Source: Macrophomina tecta (Eukaryota; Ascomycota; Dothideomycetes; Botryosphaeriales; Botryosphaeriaceae). From it: 64,000 bases of DNA. The notes under the pieces were generated by a model, which was given only the letters and a program-made list of their open reading frames with translations, ran no database searches and was not told where the DNA came from. How positions within the stretch are numbered: position 1 is the first letter of the stretch; every line of letters starts with the position of its first letter. Where the stretch lies: contig JAKSGN010000012.1 in NCBI GenBank assembly GCA_024180945.1, positions 62,001-126,000 of the forward strand, read 5' to 3'. Positions 29,902 through 41,820 of this stretch are shown here, one piece after another. A program made the position numbers and the translations under genes.

Positions 29902-32702
29902 TTTCTGGCTGTGCAGAACTCGAGATTCGGTGGCCAAAGAATTCGAACTGCTTCGTGAAGTCTACGAGCTGACGATTCAGGGGGCTCTATAGAAGGATGG
30001 TCTGACAGCCTGATGAAGGTAGAGAGCGAGGACACCAGACTCATTTTGGCGTGAAGTCTACGGATTCCCGCCTCGCCTTCCTGCAAGCCGAGGACTGTTG
30101 GAAAAGGTGAGCGCTCTACCAGCATGAGGTCTGCACTGCTGTGAAAGACATAAGGGGTAAACTGGCCAAACCTTAGGAAAAGAAAAACCCATCGCAGATA
30201 TGAATCAGCAGACGCGAGTATGTATTGTGGAACCCAGACTTTAGTATGTACAACAAGATAGAATATAAACTTAGGCAGTAGTCAGAACGAGTCAATGTGA
30301 TTCAGTCTGATTCTATTGAATGTTTCTCTCACACTGGCAGTCACCTGCTCGTTTTGTAAATTGGTTGTATTCGTCAGAAATTAGAGCGCTGTCAATCTCA
30401 GTGGCTCTAGGCAAGGCATCTTGTATACCACTTAGGCAACATCATGGATTCCTTGTTCGAATGGCGAGCCTAGGGAATTCTCATATACATACTTCGTCGC
30501 TCAAAGACCTATCGCGTTACTTAGATGCCGCGTTGTACGTCTCTTCTTATAATGCATAGCCTGGGGCGCCAGTGGGAGGACCTTAGTCACTGTTGGTGCT
30601 TCCATGTTGCGAGAATTGCTATCCTGTTATGCCATTAGGCTACAACCGCCGTCGGCAACGCCTCGACTTCACACTTTGATTGGGGTTATAGTCTTCGCTG
30701 TGATGTCAGAACTCAGGACTATACTCTCCAGGGACCATTGAAGCACTCGGATCATGGGAAGACAAAGCCCGATGCTTGATAGCGAGGGCCTGAGTCAATC
30801 AGCGTTTCAACTTCTGATTCGACTGACCGTTGCTCTAGTGAACGTGTTGCTTTTTTTTTATTGTCGAAGGGCGGAGTGATGTCTCTAGCGGATTCCGCCT
30901 TCTCTCATGTCGTTCGACATGTATCTGCGCAAACAATCGCATTGCGGAGATATAGCCATTCCTATGTAAACCAGGCTGCGGATCTTCGTTGTTACGGTTT
31001 GTGTTAGCAAGGCGGATGGAGCATGCGCTTGTCAGGATCTTTTAGCTTTGTATCTTTATCGAATGAATTCCGCGGCTCCTTCTAATACAGATATGCGTGC
31101 GGATCGAGTGACCTCAGGAATAGAGCCCGTATTCAAGCCGGTGATCGGCAATGCCGTCAAATCTGTTGACCATTGAAGGATGTAGGCGCTGAGAGTGCCC
31201 TGACTATGCAAGCGTCACAGCGCGAGCGTCAGCACCGCATTGTACAGAGAGATCTACCACGATATTGGGAATTGTAACTGTGCCACAATCGTTCACGGGG
31301 TTAATGAGAAGCGATAGCTCTTAGTGCAATTCTACGACACCAAAATGTGAGGACATAGTACGCTGGTCCTATTCTTGCATCTCCACTACATAGAAACCCG
31401 TGCCTTAGTGGTACCGCGGTTCCTGCTGGTCTTGCCGGGTGGCAAAGTGCCACCATACTCTCCCATCGGGTGCCAACTAGTACACGGTAAGGCGCGTCCT
31501 TATAACACCATGGCGAGAAGACTCACGTGGAAAATAACGCTTCCTCCTGGCTCGACATTGCGAGCAATCCAGATCTGAGCCACTACAGAGAGCTCGGATC
31601 TGGGCCCTGAATCACGAGCGGCTTTCTGCAAGCCTGGAGTGAACTGCGGATGAGCGTGGCCGTGTCTCACTGCATATTTGATCTGAATCGACTGGTCCTG
31701 TGTGTGCTGCGTGACGTCAGCCTCACTGAGGGCGGCCCATAGTTCAAGCGCCTGCTGACCGTGACGATGACATTCATTGCTGGCGGGCAGTTTTCGTGAA
31801 GCCATAGATGCACAGCGACAGGGAGCATACTCCTAGGCTGAAGACTGAGTGGCTCGTCGACATACTCCGGACCTGCGGGAACGTAGAGCTCCGCAGCAGT
31901 ACGGACACCCGCTTCTGGCTGGAGCTGTGCAGCTTCCGAAGACTGGGAGGCGTTCCGCCAAGCAATGGCGCATGGAGGCGGGAGGATCGGTTGCTTTATG
32001 GAGGACTCTTCGGCGTTGAGCATAGCTGAAATTGGTGGTATCACTCGGGCTGTTGTGCATTAGCGTCTGCAAATAGATAAGTAGATAACCTGCAAGTAGA
32101 TGACCTTCAGCTTGGAGGCTCTTGCCAGTGTTTCGTTCGAGCTCTCTGGCGGACGCGCCCTCGGTCCTGCTTTCCTTCACGTGAGACATCTCTGGGCTCT
32201 CGATCTTGGAGTGCTCTATGTCGACAGCGAAGGTCCACGCGTCAGCAACATCGGAGCTGCCTGCTGCGGTCTGTACTTTAGATATGTCTACTCCATTCTT
32301 CGGCTCTATCTGCCACCACCCATCGAGTCTGAACCGAAATTAGTTGCTCCCGCGTGACCTGGCCAGTGCAAGACGCATCAGACGGCGCGGGAGGGCCATA
32401 CGCATCACGACCCAATATCTCGACTTGGCATTGTGCCAAACCATGACCCACCTCCCAATCACGCTGGGTGCAGGTCTCCACCGGTAGCCCAACTGAGGAT
32501 CCAGTTGGGTGATCCCGTTTGCCGTGTGCAACCAAAGGGGGTAAAAACTCCCAGAGACGGCTTTCTCACATCTACGCCAGCATAAAGGCGCCGCCGATGT
32601 AGAATATGACGGCAGAACTCGCGGAGTCGTAGGCACGAATGCATTCACGTGGAGAAATATTGTCAGAAGTGTGGATCAGTTGTGTCAATACCGAAGAGTT
32701 GT
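29902..32702. other. 2.8-kb stretch without a recognised gene
   Basis: Minus-strand ORFs at 31667-32044 and 32278-32648 are open but match nothing I know and may be degraded coding sequence. The remainder has only short, motif-free ORFs. Confidence 0.4.
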
Positions 32703-33767
32703 CTATGGAGTGCCATGGTCGACATTGTGCTGGGTGCTGCGCCCTTCGCCACGCATGAATGGCCGCAGAGTGGGTAGTATTGCACAGCACATGCAAACGC
32801 ACTGCTCGGTAGAACTCAGAAGGACGATTGGGACTGTATCGGCTGCAGCAATGTCGGCTGGGAGTACATCACGGGTCTGTCAATGGAGAGAGAAACAGTA
32901 CTTACAAAGATAATCTGTGGTCGCTGAGACTCTTCGAAGTTCCACAGCTCGAGCTATACCGCATATACCCGCCCTAGCAAGTGGTCAGACGCGCGTTGAA
33001 CGAGAGGTGTGTCGGCTTACAGGATGCCCAGAGACAGCCCAGTCAGTGCAATGAGCCTCTCCTTTCGATGGAGGAGGGCTTGGCTGAACATTACCCACGG
33101 GGCAACGGCAAGAATGATATCCATCAATGCAGTGTAAGCTAGAGACATTGTCAGTAAATCCACGAGGCTTGATCGAAAGCTTTTCACGGTACCTCCTGTG
33201 AAAACCGCTGCCACAGTAAAATCGATGAAGCAGTTTTGGCCAGCAGCAGGCTGAAAGACCGTTTCCAAAGGGGAACATTGCGCAAACATGAGGATGATGC
33301 ACAAGAGGCAAATAATGCAGGTGCTGGAGATGCAGAACCAAAGAGCGCACCTCTGACCGCGCGAGCTGGAGAGCCTTAGGAGGACGCAAGCAACAGAGCT
33401 TTTGGCCGTCGCCACCGCGCAGATGTTGCAGGCATGGCCGATAAACTCATACTTCTTTGCAGACGCAAACTTTGGTGCAGACAGTGCCCTGTCGCAGCGC
33501 CCAAGTCCGTGAGCAACCGCGATTGTCTGGAAAACTGCGTAGAGCATGAATAGTAGCTAGTAGATGAACTGTCAGCAGCGCACGAATCGAGCTGTTCCCC
33601 GGAGAGCCTACCATGGAGATATACATTAAGCCATCATCCCAGCCTTGAAAGCGGAGGATCCTCGTCCGGGTGTAGAACCGCAGCAGGACGCAAATTAGGG
33701 TGACCGTCACCTCAGCCCACATGATGAGCGCAGTTGCAGGCCCAGGAGCGGCCAGAGCGACAGCCAT
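32703..33767 (-). CDS. Fungal rhodopsin-domain integral membrane protein
   Basis: Five exons: 33767-33612, 33556-33193, 33138-33021, 32973-32906 and 32857-32703. Introns are 55, 54, 47 and 48 bp and all phases close, giving 286 residues. Seven hydrophobic segments are expected. Family marks are visible: 'RILRFQGWDDGLMYI' after the first loop, a 'CNICAVATAKSSVACVLLRL' helix, 'QNCFIDFTVAAVFTGAYTAL', 'MDIILAVAPW', 'KERLIALTGLSLGILAGICGI' and 'CAILPTLRPFMRG' near the C-terminus. This is the fungal rhodopsin-domain family that includes SAT4- and Pth11-type proteins. It lacks a CFEM domain and has a short cytosolic tail. The ligand and role are unknown; a plasma-membrane location is expected. The start at 33767 follows a 'gacagccatga' context. 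The last acceptor was moved past an in-frame TGA to keep the family pattern. Confidence 0.85.
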
Positions 33768-34925
33768 GAGATAGACAGCAGCTACACGAGTGCACGTACG
33801 GGGGGTCTTAGAGTTTGTGCGTCTGGGGATGTATGCACCTCTCGAGTGCTATAGGCCCTGGCTCCCCCCCTCAACTATTCCGTTGAAGTTGCTCCACGTA
33901 CTCAAGTCCAAGTCCTGAACTTAGCCCGAGGCAGCATATCCCGTAGCACCGCTCCATTAGTGCTGCTTCTACGCCGCAAACGCTACCAGCGAGGAACGGA
34001 ACAATCTCCATGCAGTAGAGTTGATCACGAATTACTGATCATGCCTTCAGTGTCATCCCAGGGACGTTGCTCATGCGTCTCGCTGTTGTGGGTTCTGGGC
34101 CTGGGTGCGTTTCGGCGGAAAGGCTACGTCTTTAGTGACTGCTTGCTGTCTCGATAACTAAGCACAGCAGCATGTATGAGCTTTCATGCAGCAATTACAT
34201 TCATTAGATAGCATTTTTTTTTTTTTTTGACTTACATTGTTAACATATGCAGCAAACGATGTTTGTTACTTGTGATCAGTGTCAAAAAGTAAACTTACGG
34301 TAACGAACTGATATGCTGCTAGGTCTTATCACCTTTAGTCCCTTTTGATTTTCTATATACTTATTTGCCACTAATAAGCAGAGCCGCAGCTTAAATTTAA
34401 TAATACCTGGATACTGAATAATAAAAACCTAGAAGCTGCTCGAGTGCAGCCGTTACTAATGCTCCATGACATCTGCCTGGCTCCTGCCGAGCTGAATAGA
34501 CTTATGGTCAATCAACTTAGCAACAGCTACACCAGGCTTTTTGTCATTTAGTATGTACAGTCACGATACCTGGAGTCATGAAATTAATTACAAGAAATCG
34601 ACGGCTTCAATAGGCACTAAATGTCGCGCATTAACGGTACCGGCGAAGAAGTTCGCTAATGATGATGATAATGCGAGCGTCACGAAGTTGACGATCTATG
34701 AAGAAAGGTTGGTACAGACGAAGGCGGCAATGAGTAGAGAAAGATGCCTGATACCAAATCTTGGAGGTCTTTGACTTTCTATCTTTTTTCCTGACCAAAT
34801 AATGCGCAGAAAATTTAATTGATGGCCGATGCACCCCAATTCTTCTTGATAGTCCCATCAGTATATAATTCGCACTACATCTCTTCACTTTTAGAGCTAG
34901 TTATAGCTTTCAGCATTGAGGGACG
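33768..34925. other. Intergenic, AT-rich in part
   Basis: Contains a run of 15 T (about 34215-34229) and no supportable gene. Confidence 0.45.
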
Positions 34926-35405
34926 ATGTCCAAGGAATTAAGCCAAGATATTGAAATCTCCTTCCAGATACCTGACGAAGCCCGATCTAAGTGGATAAGG
35001 CATTTCCTCAACGAGCCTACAAGCTTCCAAGTCCTTGCACAACAAAAGCCATGGCTTATCCAAAAGTTTATAAAAACTATCTCCCTTAAAGACCTTAAAA
35101 AGCTATGTCGATCTACGACTCCACGCCATCATGTCAATGGAGACACGCATTACTTTTGGGAACAATTTAGGCATTCTGAGATACTGTATAGTCTGCGGGC
35201 TGAGGAACGCGCTTCAATACTATGGATTTGTCCGGATCCGTGTCAAGGCCGTCTTCTGGAGTCTTTGAGGGGGGATCTTGCTCTTGAAACGCTTAAAGCT
35301 ATGGATAAGGACCAACGTGTACACACTCTAGAGAATTGGCTCTATTGGCTTAGATGCAAACTACACCTTCTAGATCGGCCTTTCTCTGTTGTACAAGAGA
35401 TATAG
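34926..35405 (+). CDS. Small hypothetical protein
   Basis: A 159-residue frame with protein-like composition (many Trp, Leu, charged residues). Examples are 'IPDEARSKWIRHFLNEPTSF', 'QKPWLIQKFIKTISLKDLKK' and 'HTLENWLYWLRCKLHLLDRP'. It looks helical and soluble, with no signal peptide and no recognised family. The ATG at 34926 follows 'gggacg' and the frame is uninterrupted. It lies about 200 bp upstream of the Copia insertion. Confidence 0.45.
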   Translation: MSKELSQDIEISFQIPDEARSKWIRHFLNEPTSFQVLAQQKPWLIQKFIKTISLKDLKKLCRSTTPRHHVNGDTHYFWEQFRHSEILYSLRAEERASILWICPDPCQGRLLESLRGDLALETLKAMDKDQRVHTLENWLYWLRCKLHLLDRPFSVVQEI

Positions 35406-35602
35406 CTTCCTAGTAGTAGCAATCGAGGCGTTGTGTCGGAAGGATAACTTTGTAGAAAGCAGAACTTAGACTGAGTAATCTTCAATTGTATCTGATGCTT
35501 TTCAAGGACCTCTAACTGTCTGAAAGGTATGGTGTGCCCTCACTGGCCTCCTAACAACAGACGTGGAAATTAACGTCACTAGATGAGTGGTGGGTCTGTG
35601 TT

Positions 35603-35748
35603 TGTTGGATATCACGTGTTTTCATATTGCTTTTGCAACACCAGATAGCTTAGTCGCAATCGCTCGTATAAGAGGCGGTCGGGTCACCTACCCTCTCCCT
35701 CTTCATGCCATCATCAATGAATCACTTTCGTTCATCAATTATTCAACA
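35603..35748 (+). repeat. 5' LTR of the Copia element
   Basis: TGTTGGATATCACGTG start, CAACA end. It contains an E-box-like CACGTG and 'cgtataagagg' as a possible TATA region. Confidence 0.95.
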
Positions 35749-36025
35749 GTTATGAGCCCGGAATCACTTCCAAAGTCGTTATTCATCGTTTGATCACCGT
35801 ATAAGCGTCTCATACGCTTATAACGTCCTCTCTGCGGCATCCAGAAGGACACCGTGTTGTTGCACCCCGTTGTAACACATTGCGACCGTGCGACGGCTTT
35901 CCTCCACGCGTCATCTCATCAACAATCATCACGACACGACTGTTTGCCTCATCGCTGAGCATCTTAAGTGTCTGATACATGTTCCTGGCTAGCTCGACCT
36001 TGTTTGGTTCGATCTACCACGCCTC

Positions 36026-39000
36026 TTGACGAATAACACTTGTTCGTCCCCCACCATGTCGTCTTCGAAGCCAATCATCGTCCTCAAGTCGTCACAAGAC
36101 TGGGATGAATGGTTTTTCATCGTCCAATCGCGTGCAAAGAAAGCTCGCGTATTTAACTACATTGACCCAACTAAGGACTCACGTCCGCAACCGCCAATCG
36201 CGCCCACCAAGCCTCCATTACCTACGGGCGAAATCACCGACACTGCTCGTGAGGAGCACAAGTGGAAGCGTGAGGACTATAAGGAAGACAAGAAGGAGTA
36301 TGATAGGCAGATGCGAGAGCTCAATGACCTCTCATCGCTCATTGAGGACTCAGTGTCACAGCCGTTGCTGCCGCTCCTGCGCAAAATCGAGGACTCTCAT
36401 CCTTATGCGCAGTTGCGTGCCTTGCAGGCACGACTCCAACCTTCCGTCTCTACACAACAGGAGTTCATTCTCAATAAGCTCCGCGAGCTTGAGAAGCCTC
36501 CAACTGCCCAGGGCACCGAAAAGTGGCTCACACAATGGGAGGAGTGTGTATTCAAAGCACGCTCTCTCGGCCTCTCTGACGTCGAAGGCTCACGAGGAGT
36601 AAACGCATTCCTCAAGCCTATCATGCAACACGACTCAGAATACGCCAGCCCTATCCTTCGTGAGCTACGACTGGGTACCAAGACGCTTGACGTTTCAGAC
36701 GTCATTGTCGACTATCGTGAGCATGCTCGCCAGAAGCAAGCACTCACAATGAACAAGACTCGTACGACCTTCGCAGCCACTCTACGAGGTGACGAGCAGC
36801 CCAAGAAGCCTCTCAAGTGCCTCTGTGGTGACTATCACTGGTATTACCTATGCTTCTACCTTAACCCGAACGCGCCTGATCGTCCTACCGACTTCAAACC
36901 TGACAAGAAGGTCCAGGACAAGATCCTCAAGCTCATGAAGAATGACAAGATTAAAGCGCAGGTGGAAACTGCCCTCAAGCGCGGCTCGCCGCCAACATCT
37001 CATATACAAGGCAACAAGCAGCAAAAGGGTAAGGGCAAGGAGCCCAAGCCTAATGCGCCTGCCAGTGAGGACAATAGTGATGACGAGCAAGGCTCTATCA
37101 AGTCCTTTGCAGCTATTATTGCACAGTCGTTCGTTGCTCAACGAGACTCACGTCCAACCACGTTGGAGCTCTCGTGGATTGCCGACACTGGCACTACTCA
37201 TCACGTGTGCAACAAGCATATGCGTAAGAGGTTCACTAAGACACGCAATGCAGGCCCAGAGGACTTTATCATTTGTGGCACTACGCGTGTACCGGTCAAG
37301 AGCTTTGGCAATGTTACCGTCAATACCAGCAATGGTAAAACGAGCAAGGTTATTACCCTGCGTGACGTAGCATACGTCCCATCGTTTATGGGAAACCTCG
37401 TCTCTATTGCTAAGTGCAATGAGAAAGGCGTTCATATGGATACTAAGAGACCCCGTCTCTACAAGGACAACACTACGGTATGCGTCCTTACACCTTCTGA
37501 AGGTCAGTTCTTCCTTGAACTGCACCGAGCAGAGCCCTCATCGGCTATCACGAGCGCTGCGGCCACCCGTAGTCTCCCAGCTGAACAGTGGCATGGAGTC
37601 TTTGCTCATGCCAATCACCATGCCATCAAGGCATTGCCTACCGCAGTCACTGGCGCAACATTCACCAATAACATTATGCCTACACACTGCGACGTCTGCG
37701 CCCGTGCGAAAGCTCATCAGCTTATCGCGCGAGACTCATCACCAGAGGAAGCTCGCAACGAGCCGTTCTTCCGAGTCTCATCTGACCTCATTCAGATGAC
37801 TCCTGCTTACAACCAACACGAGTGGACCACTCATATCGAGTGTACAAAGAGCAACTACGCCTTTACCCGCACCCATGTGCTTAAATCAGACTGCAACACG
37901 CTTATCCTCGACATTCTAAGCATGATTGAGCGTCGTTTCGATGCCCTCACAGCGTTCTTTCGAATTGACGGTGAAAGATCACTCAACACCGCGTTCAAGA
38001 ATGAACTCAAGCGACGAGGAATCACGTTAGAGGTCTCAGCACCTTACACGCCTGCCCAAAACGGCCATGCCGAAAGAACTGGTTATTCGATCGTCATTAA
38101 AGCACGCGCAATGCGTATTGGGGCAAACTTACCCGAGCGTTTATGGCCAGAGACAGTTTTGGCAGCAACGTATATACACAATCGGACGCCAAGTAAAGTC
38201 CTCAAGTGGAAGACTCCCTTCGAGCTTGCTCATGGCACCAAGCCAAACGTGGCTCACATGAGAGTCTATGGCTGCAAAGCCTACGCTCTTAACAAGACCA
38301 TTACCCGTAGCGACAAGCTACAAGAACGAGCGTTAGTCGGTTACCTTATTGGATATGACTCCACCAACATCTATCGTATCTGGTATCCTCCAGGCGATCG
38401 GATCATTCGTACACGCGACGTCACCTTCGACGAATCGTCAAAATACTCCCCAGATGAGCAAGAGGACTATTACGACATCGAGGAAGCAGAAGAGGAGCCT
38501 CAGGAGGTTGTTCCTCGCATCCTTCTACACTCAGAAGACCTCATAACGGCCGACTCTTCGTCCAGTGAAGATGAGGAGGTCACTCATGCGCAAACCGCAA
38601 GAGTAATCGAACAACCTGCTCCATCACCAGATCGCCAGCAACAAGGCACACCGCCTAACGAGCCAGATGAGCAGCAACCTCATCTACTTACGCCTTTACC
38701 GTCCACCAGGGACGATAACACACCACAACCGCCAGGCGATGACGAGCTACCGTCATCATATGCCCTCAGTGACCCACCTACCTTAGGGGGTGAGGATGAG
38801 GAGCAACAGCAAGAGCGACGCCTTGGCCGTCTCCTCCCTGTTCAATATGATACTGAGCCTGACCCAGGAGCAGCACGAGGCAATCGTGCACCCCTTGCAG
38901 CTCGTATCAACGCGGACCCTAATCCGAACCTTATCATCGAGGGACCGAGGACTCGTAGAAGAGCCGCCCATGCCGCAAAGGTAATCACCAACGCTCACTG

Positions 39001-40792
39001 CGAGCAGACCTTCCTCGCCGCGAGCATGAGCGCAATTCTCACAACCGCTTGTACGAGCAATCATGAGCGTTCGCAACAGCCTACAATAGGCAATATCGGC
39101 ACGCCTCAGGCAACACCAGGCAGCTCGAGCCTCCTCGAGGCTCAGTCTACTACACACGAGAATCCTCCACCCTCGTATCAGCTAGAGGAGCTTCCTCCTC
39201 TGCCACGCATTCATCGAGACGACCTGCCACCCGAACCTCGTTATTACAAGGACATCCTCAAGCACCAACTAAAGCCTTATCTCTTTCAAGCACTCTATCG
39301 TGAGCTGCAAGAAGGCAACGGTAAGGGGGTGTGGGTCGTCGTAGACGAGGATCAATCACGCAAGGCCAACAAAGAGGTCATTCCTCTTACGTGGGTCTTT
39401 AAATACAAGTTCGACGAGAAGGGATATCTCACTAAGGTCAAGGCACGTGTGTGCGTACGAGGTGACCTCCAAGTCTCCTATCAAGACACATATGCGGCTA
39501 CCCTTGCCTTCCGCATCTTTCGCACGCTTATGGCGATTGTCTGCGCATTCGACCTTGAGATGTGGCAATACGACGTCGTCAACGCCTTTCCTCATGTCCC
39601 TCTCGATCAACCAACCTTCTGCAAAGCACCAGAAGGCATGACACTTCCTCATGGAAAGATCTTACTGCTCAAGAAAGCTCTCTATGGACTTAAAGAGTCG
39701 CCAGCGTTGTGGCAAAAGCACTTTCAAGCTACACTCAAAGACCTGGGACTTGAACCTGTGCCGGATGCTCCATGTCTCTATGCGAACGAACACCTCTTCG
39801 TGTTCTTCTTTGTAGACGATATCATCATGGCCTTTGCCAAGAAGGATGAGGCATTTGCACATGCATTCGAACAAGACCTCTTTCAACGCTACGAGATGCG
39901 TAAGATAGGTGAGGTCCAATGGTTCTTAGCTCTACGAATCGTCCGTGATCGCAACAAAGGACTGCTGTGGCTATCACAAGAATCCTACCTTACCAGCCTC
40001 AAGGCTAAATACAACGTCAAGGAGTCATCGGTTGCAACACCTCTCCCTGCTGAGGACCCACCTACACCGAACGATGATGCTCATGCAACACCGCAAGACA
40101 TTCATACCTACCAAAGCAAGATGGGATCTGTTCAGTTTGCTGCCATCAGCACGAGACCTGATATAGGCCACGCCTGTTCAGCCCTCTCTGCGTATCTAAC
40201 GAACCCGTCCAAGCGACACCTGTATCTTGCTCAGCGACTGCTAGAATATCTGGTAAACACCAAAGATCTTGCAATCGTCTATCAAGCCGACGTCGAGGAT
40301 GACCAACGCATCTTCGTGCCCAGCAGTGACGCATCATTCGCTAACGACGCTGCCACACGACGCAGTCATCAAGGATCACTCATGATGCTGTTTGGAGGAC
40401 CCGTGGACTGGAAGGCCTCTAAGCAACCAACTGTAACGACCTCAACAACGGAAGCAGAGCTCCTAGCCCTATCAGAAACCGCCAAGCAAGCGTATTGGTG
40501 GAGACGCTTCTTCAGAGGCATTCAATTTGAGCCAGGTCACCTTATCCAGATCGAGTGTGACAACACACAGACGCTTCGTCTTATGGAAGAGAACGTAGGC
40601 AAGCTCGTCACGAAGCTTCGTCACGTCGATATCCATCACCACTGGCTCAGGCAAGAAGCTCAAGCAGGCAACGTTCACTTCAAATGGACACCAACAGCTC
40701 AGATGATCGCAGACGGACTCACGAAGCCGTTATCAAAGCAGAAGCATGCCCACTTCGTGCAAGGCTTAGGCCTCTCACCACTGCAACAGTGA
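36026..40792 (+). CDS. Copia gag-pol polyprotein
   Basis: A 1588-codon frame without stops. A Met at 36056 ('accatgtc') is the likelier start. Gag-like N-terminus ('DWDEWFFIVQSRAKKARV') runs to about residue 300. The aspartic protease motif 'WIADTGTTHHV' is at about 387. The integrase has the zinc region H-x-H..C-x2-C ('WHGVFAHANHH', 'HCDVCARAK') and catalytic Asp, Asp, Glu in 'SSDLIQM', 'FRIDGERS' and 'NGHAERTG'. A Pro/Asp/Glu-rich linker follows. The reverse transcriptase shows 'WVFKYKFDEKGYL', 'WQYDVVNAFPH' and the catalytic 'FFVDDII' at about 1262. RNase H has 'SSDASFAND', 'STTEAELLAL' and 'ECDNTQT'. The order protease-integrase-RT-RNase H defines Copia. All catalytic residues I can see are present, so the element may be active. 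Confidence 0.97.
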   Translation: MTNNTCSSPTMSSSKPIIVLKSSQDWDEWFFIVQSRAKKARVFNYIDPTKDSRPQPPIAPTKPPLPTGEITDTAREEHKWKREDYKEDKKEYDRQMRELNDLSSLIEDSVSQPLLPLLRKIEDSHPYAQLRALQARLQPSVSTQQEFILNKLRELEKPPTAQGTEKWLTQWEECVFKARSLGLSDVEGSRGVNAFLKPIMQHDSEYASPILRELRLGTKTLDVSDVIVDYREHARQKQALTMNKTRTTFAATLRGDEQPKKPLKCLCGDYHWYYLCFYLNPNAPDRPTDFKPDKKVQDKILKLMKNDKIKAQVETALKRGSPPTSHIQGNKQQKGKGKEPKPNAPASEDNSDDEQGSIKSFAAIIAQSFVAQRDSRPTTLELSWIADTGTTHHVCNKHMRKRFTKTRNAGPEDFIICGTTRVPVKSFGNVTVNTSNGKTSKVITLRDVAYVPSFMGNLVSIAKCNEKGVHMDTKRPRLYKDNTTVCVLTPSEGQFFLELHRAEPSSAITSAAATRSLPAEQWHGVFAHANHHAIKALPTAVTGATFTNNIMPTHCDVCARAKAHQLIARDSSPEEARNEPFFRVSSDLIQMTPAYNQHEWTTHIECTKSNYAFTRTHVLKSDCNTLILDILSMIERRFDALTAFFRIDGERSLNTAFKNELKRRGITLEVSAPYTPAQNGHAERTGYSIVIKARAMRIGANLPERLWPETVLAATYIHNRTPSKVLKWKTPFELAHGTKPNVAHMRVYGCKAYALNKTITRSDKLQERALVGYLIGYDSTNIYRIWYPPGDRIIRTRDVTFDESSKYSPDEQEDYYDIEEAEEEPQEVVPRILLHSEDLITADSSSSEDEEVTHAQTARVIEQPAPSPDRQQQGTPPNEPDEQQPHLLTPLPSTRDDNTPQPPGDDELPSSYALSDPPTLGGEDEEQQQERRLGRLLPVQYDTEPDPGAARGNRAPLAARINADPNPNLIIEGPRTRRRAAHAAKVITNAHCEQTFLAASMSAILTTACTSNHERSQQPTIGNIGTPQATPGSSSLLEAQSTTHENPPPSYQLEELPPLPRIHRDDLPPEPRYYKDILKHQLKPYLFQALYRELQEGNGKGVWVVVDEDQSRKANKEVIPLTWVFKYKFDEKGYLTKVKARVCVRGDLQVSYQDTYAATLAFRIFRTLMAIVCAFDLEMWQYDVVNAFPHVPLDQPTFCKAPEGMTLPHGKILLLKKALYGLKESPALWQKHFQATLKDLGLEPVPDAPCLYANEHLFVFFFVDDIIMAFAKKDEAFAHAFEQDLFQRYEMRKIGEVQWFLALRIVRDRNKGLLWLSQESYLTSLKAKYNVKESSVATPLPAEDPPTPNDDAHATPQDIHTYQSKMGSVQFAAISTRPDIGHACSALSAYLTNPSKRHLYLAQRLLEYLVNTKDLAIVYQADVEDDQRIFVPSSDASFANDAATRRSHQGSLMMLFGGPVDWKASKQPTVTTSTTEAELLALSETAKQAYWWRRFFRGIQFEPGHLIQIECDNTQTLRLMEENVGKLVTKLRHVDIHHHWLRQEAQAGNVHFKWTPTAQMIADGLTKPLSKQKHAHFVQGLGLSPLQQ

Positions 40793-40931
40793 GTGCGGCG
40801 CACACGCCGCTCAAATCAGATTGTCATCATTTATTTACCTCAGTAATTACGCTCCTTTTTTGCTATTCTAGGAGGTCAACACCAAGCAGATTATCGCGCA
40901 CTACCCATTCAGGCACCACGCGAAGGGGGTG

Positions 40932-41077
40932 TGTTGGATATCACGTGTTTTCATATTGCTTTTGCAACACCAGATAGCTTAGTCGCAATCGCTCGTATAA
41001 GAGGCGGTCGGGTCACCTACCCTCTCCCTCTTCATGCCATCATCAATGAATCACTTTCGTTCATCAATTATTCAACA
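40932..41077 (+). repeat. 3' LTR of the Copia element
   Basis: Identical to the 5' LTR and followed by the GTGTT target duplication. Confidence 0.95.
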
Positions 41078-41082
41078 GTGTT

Positions 41083-41820
41083 CAACGCATGAGGTATTGC
41101 ATACAGTCGCTTGCAAAATCGGCTTCACCGTACCTCACAAAAAAAAAAAAAGATTCTGAACACAGACCTCTCCCTCGCGTATTTTTACCTATCAATTGGG
41201 ATGTATTTTTGTATCACAGCTGATGTTATCACGACATGGCTAACTTTATGCCCTCGCAATTTAGGGGATACTCCAGGCTTACTGTAAAGTCAACATTTTC
41301 TCAGGTCTAGAATTCTACCGAACACCTATAATCAATGGCTTACGTATGGCTGGAAAACGAGGTGTTGAGGATTTTGGGCGGCTAGTGTACGGATGAGTCA
41401 TTTGTAGCCGTAAAATGGCGGCTTTAAAAAAAAATATGCGTAGAAATGGTCCGTGCTCACAACTTTTCCTTCGCGAGGTAGGGTGAACTCGATTTTGCAA
41501 GCGACTGTACTTGATGCACTCATAAGACACTCAAGACTTTCACAAAGGTACTCAATACATGCTCAAAATAAACCCCCGAATTAGTGTAACACCACTAATT
41601 AAGCGAACTACCTCTACACATATATAAGCAGTACTGGTTATTTTCATCACCATGCCAATTCACTCCATTTACTCCTGATCAATACACAATAAAGTCCTTC
41701 ATCATAGTTGATCAATAGCCTGGATTCTGTTTGGGGAACCGCAGGGCGTAGCGAGTAGAGAACTATTCTGAATAATCTGTAGCCTGCTGCTAGAATCACA
41801 TGTGTTTAGCTTCTTAGTGT
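41083..41820. other. Intergenic between Copia element and solo LTR
   Basis: AT-rich with poly-A runs (41140-41151, 41426-41434) and no supportable gene. The phrase 'ttgcaaaatcg' recurs near 41112 and, inverted, near 41497 as part of a longer imperfect inverted similarity. Confidence 0.35.

Larger units (their letters stand above)
35603..41077 (+). mobile_element. Intact Copia (Ty1) LTR retrotransposon with identical LTRs
   Basis: A 5475-bp element with 146-bp LTRs at 35603-35748 and 40932-41077. By eye the LTRs are identical over the whole length (TGTTGG..CAACA). Exact target duplications GTGTT lie at 35598-35602 and 41078-41082. A purine tract ('gaagggggtg') sits directly before the 3' LTR. 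A single gag-pol frame fills the interior. No primer-binding site could be assigned to a tRNA. Identical LTRs and an open frame indicate a recent insertion that has not been mutated by RIP. Confidence 0.97.

Noticed and set aside
30385..30470. tRNA-like stretch ('ctcagtgg' followed by 'gttcgaat')
   Set aside because: The A- and B-box words are present, but no acceptor stem or D-arm pairing can be drawn, so it is not called as a tRNA or SINE.
36105..36602. Alternative-frame ORFs within the Copia element
   Set aside because: They are shadows of the gag-pol frame, which carries all recognisable domains.
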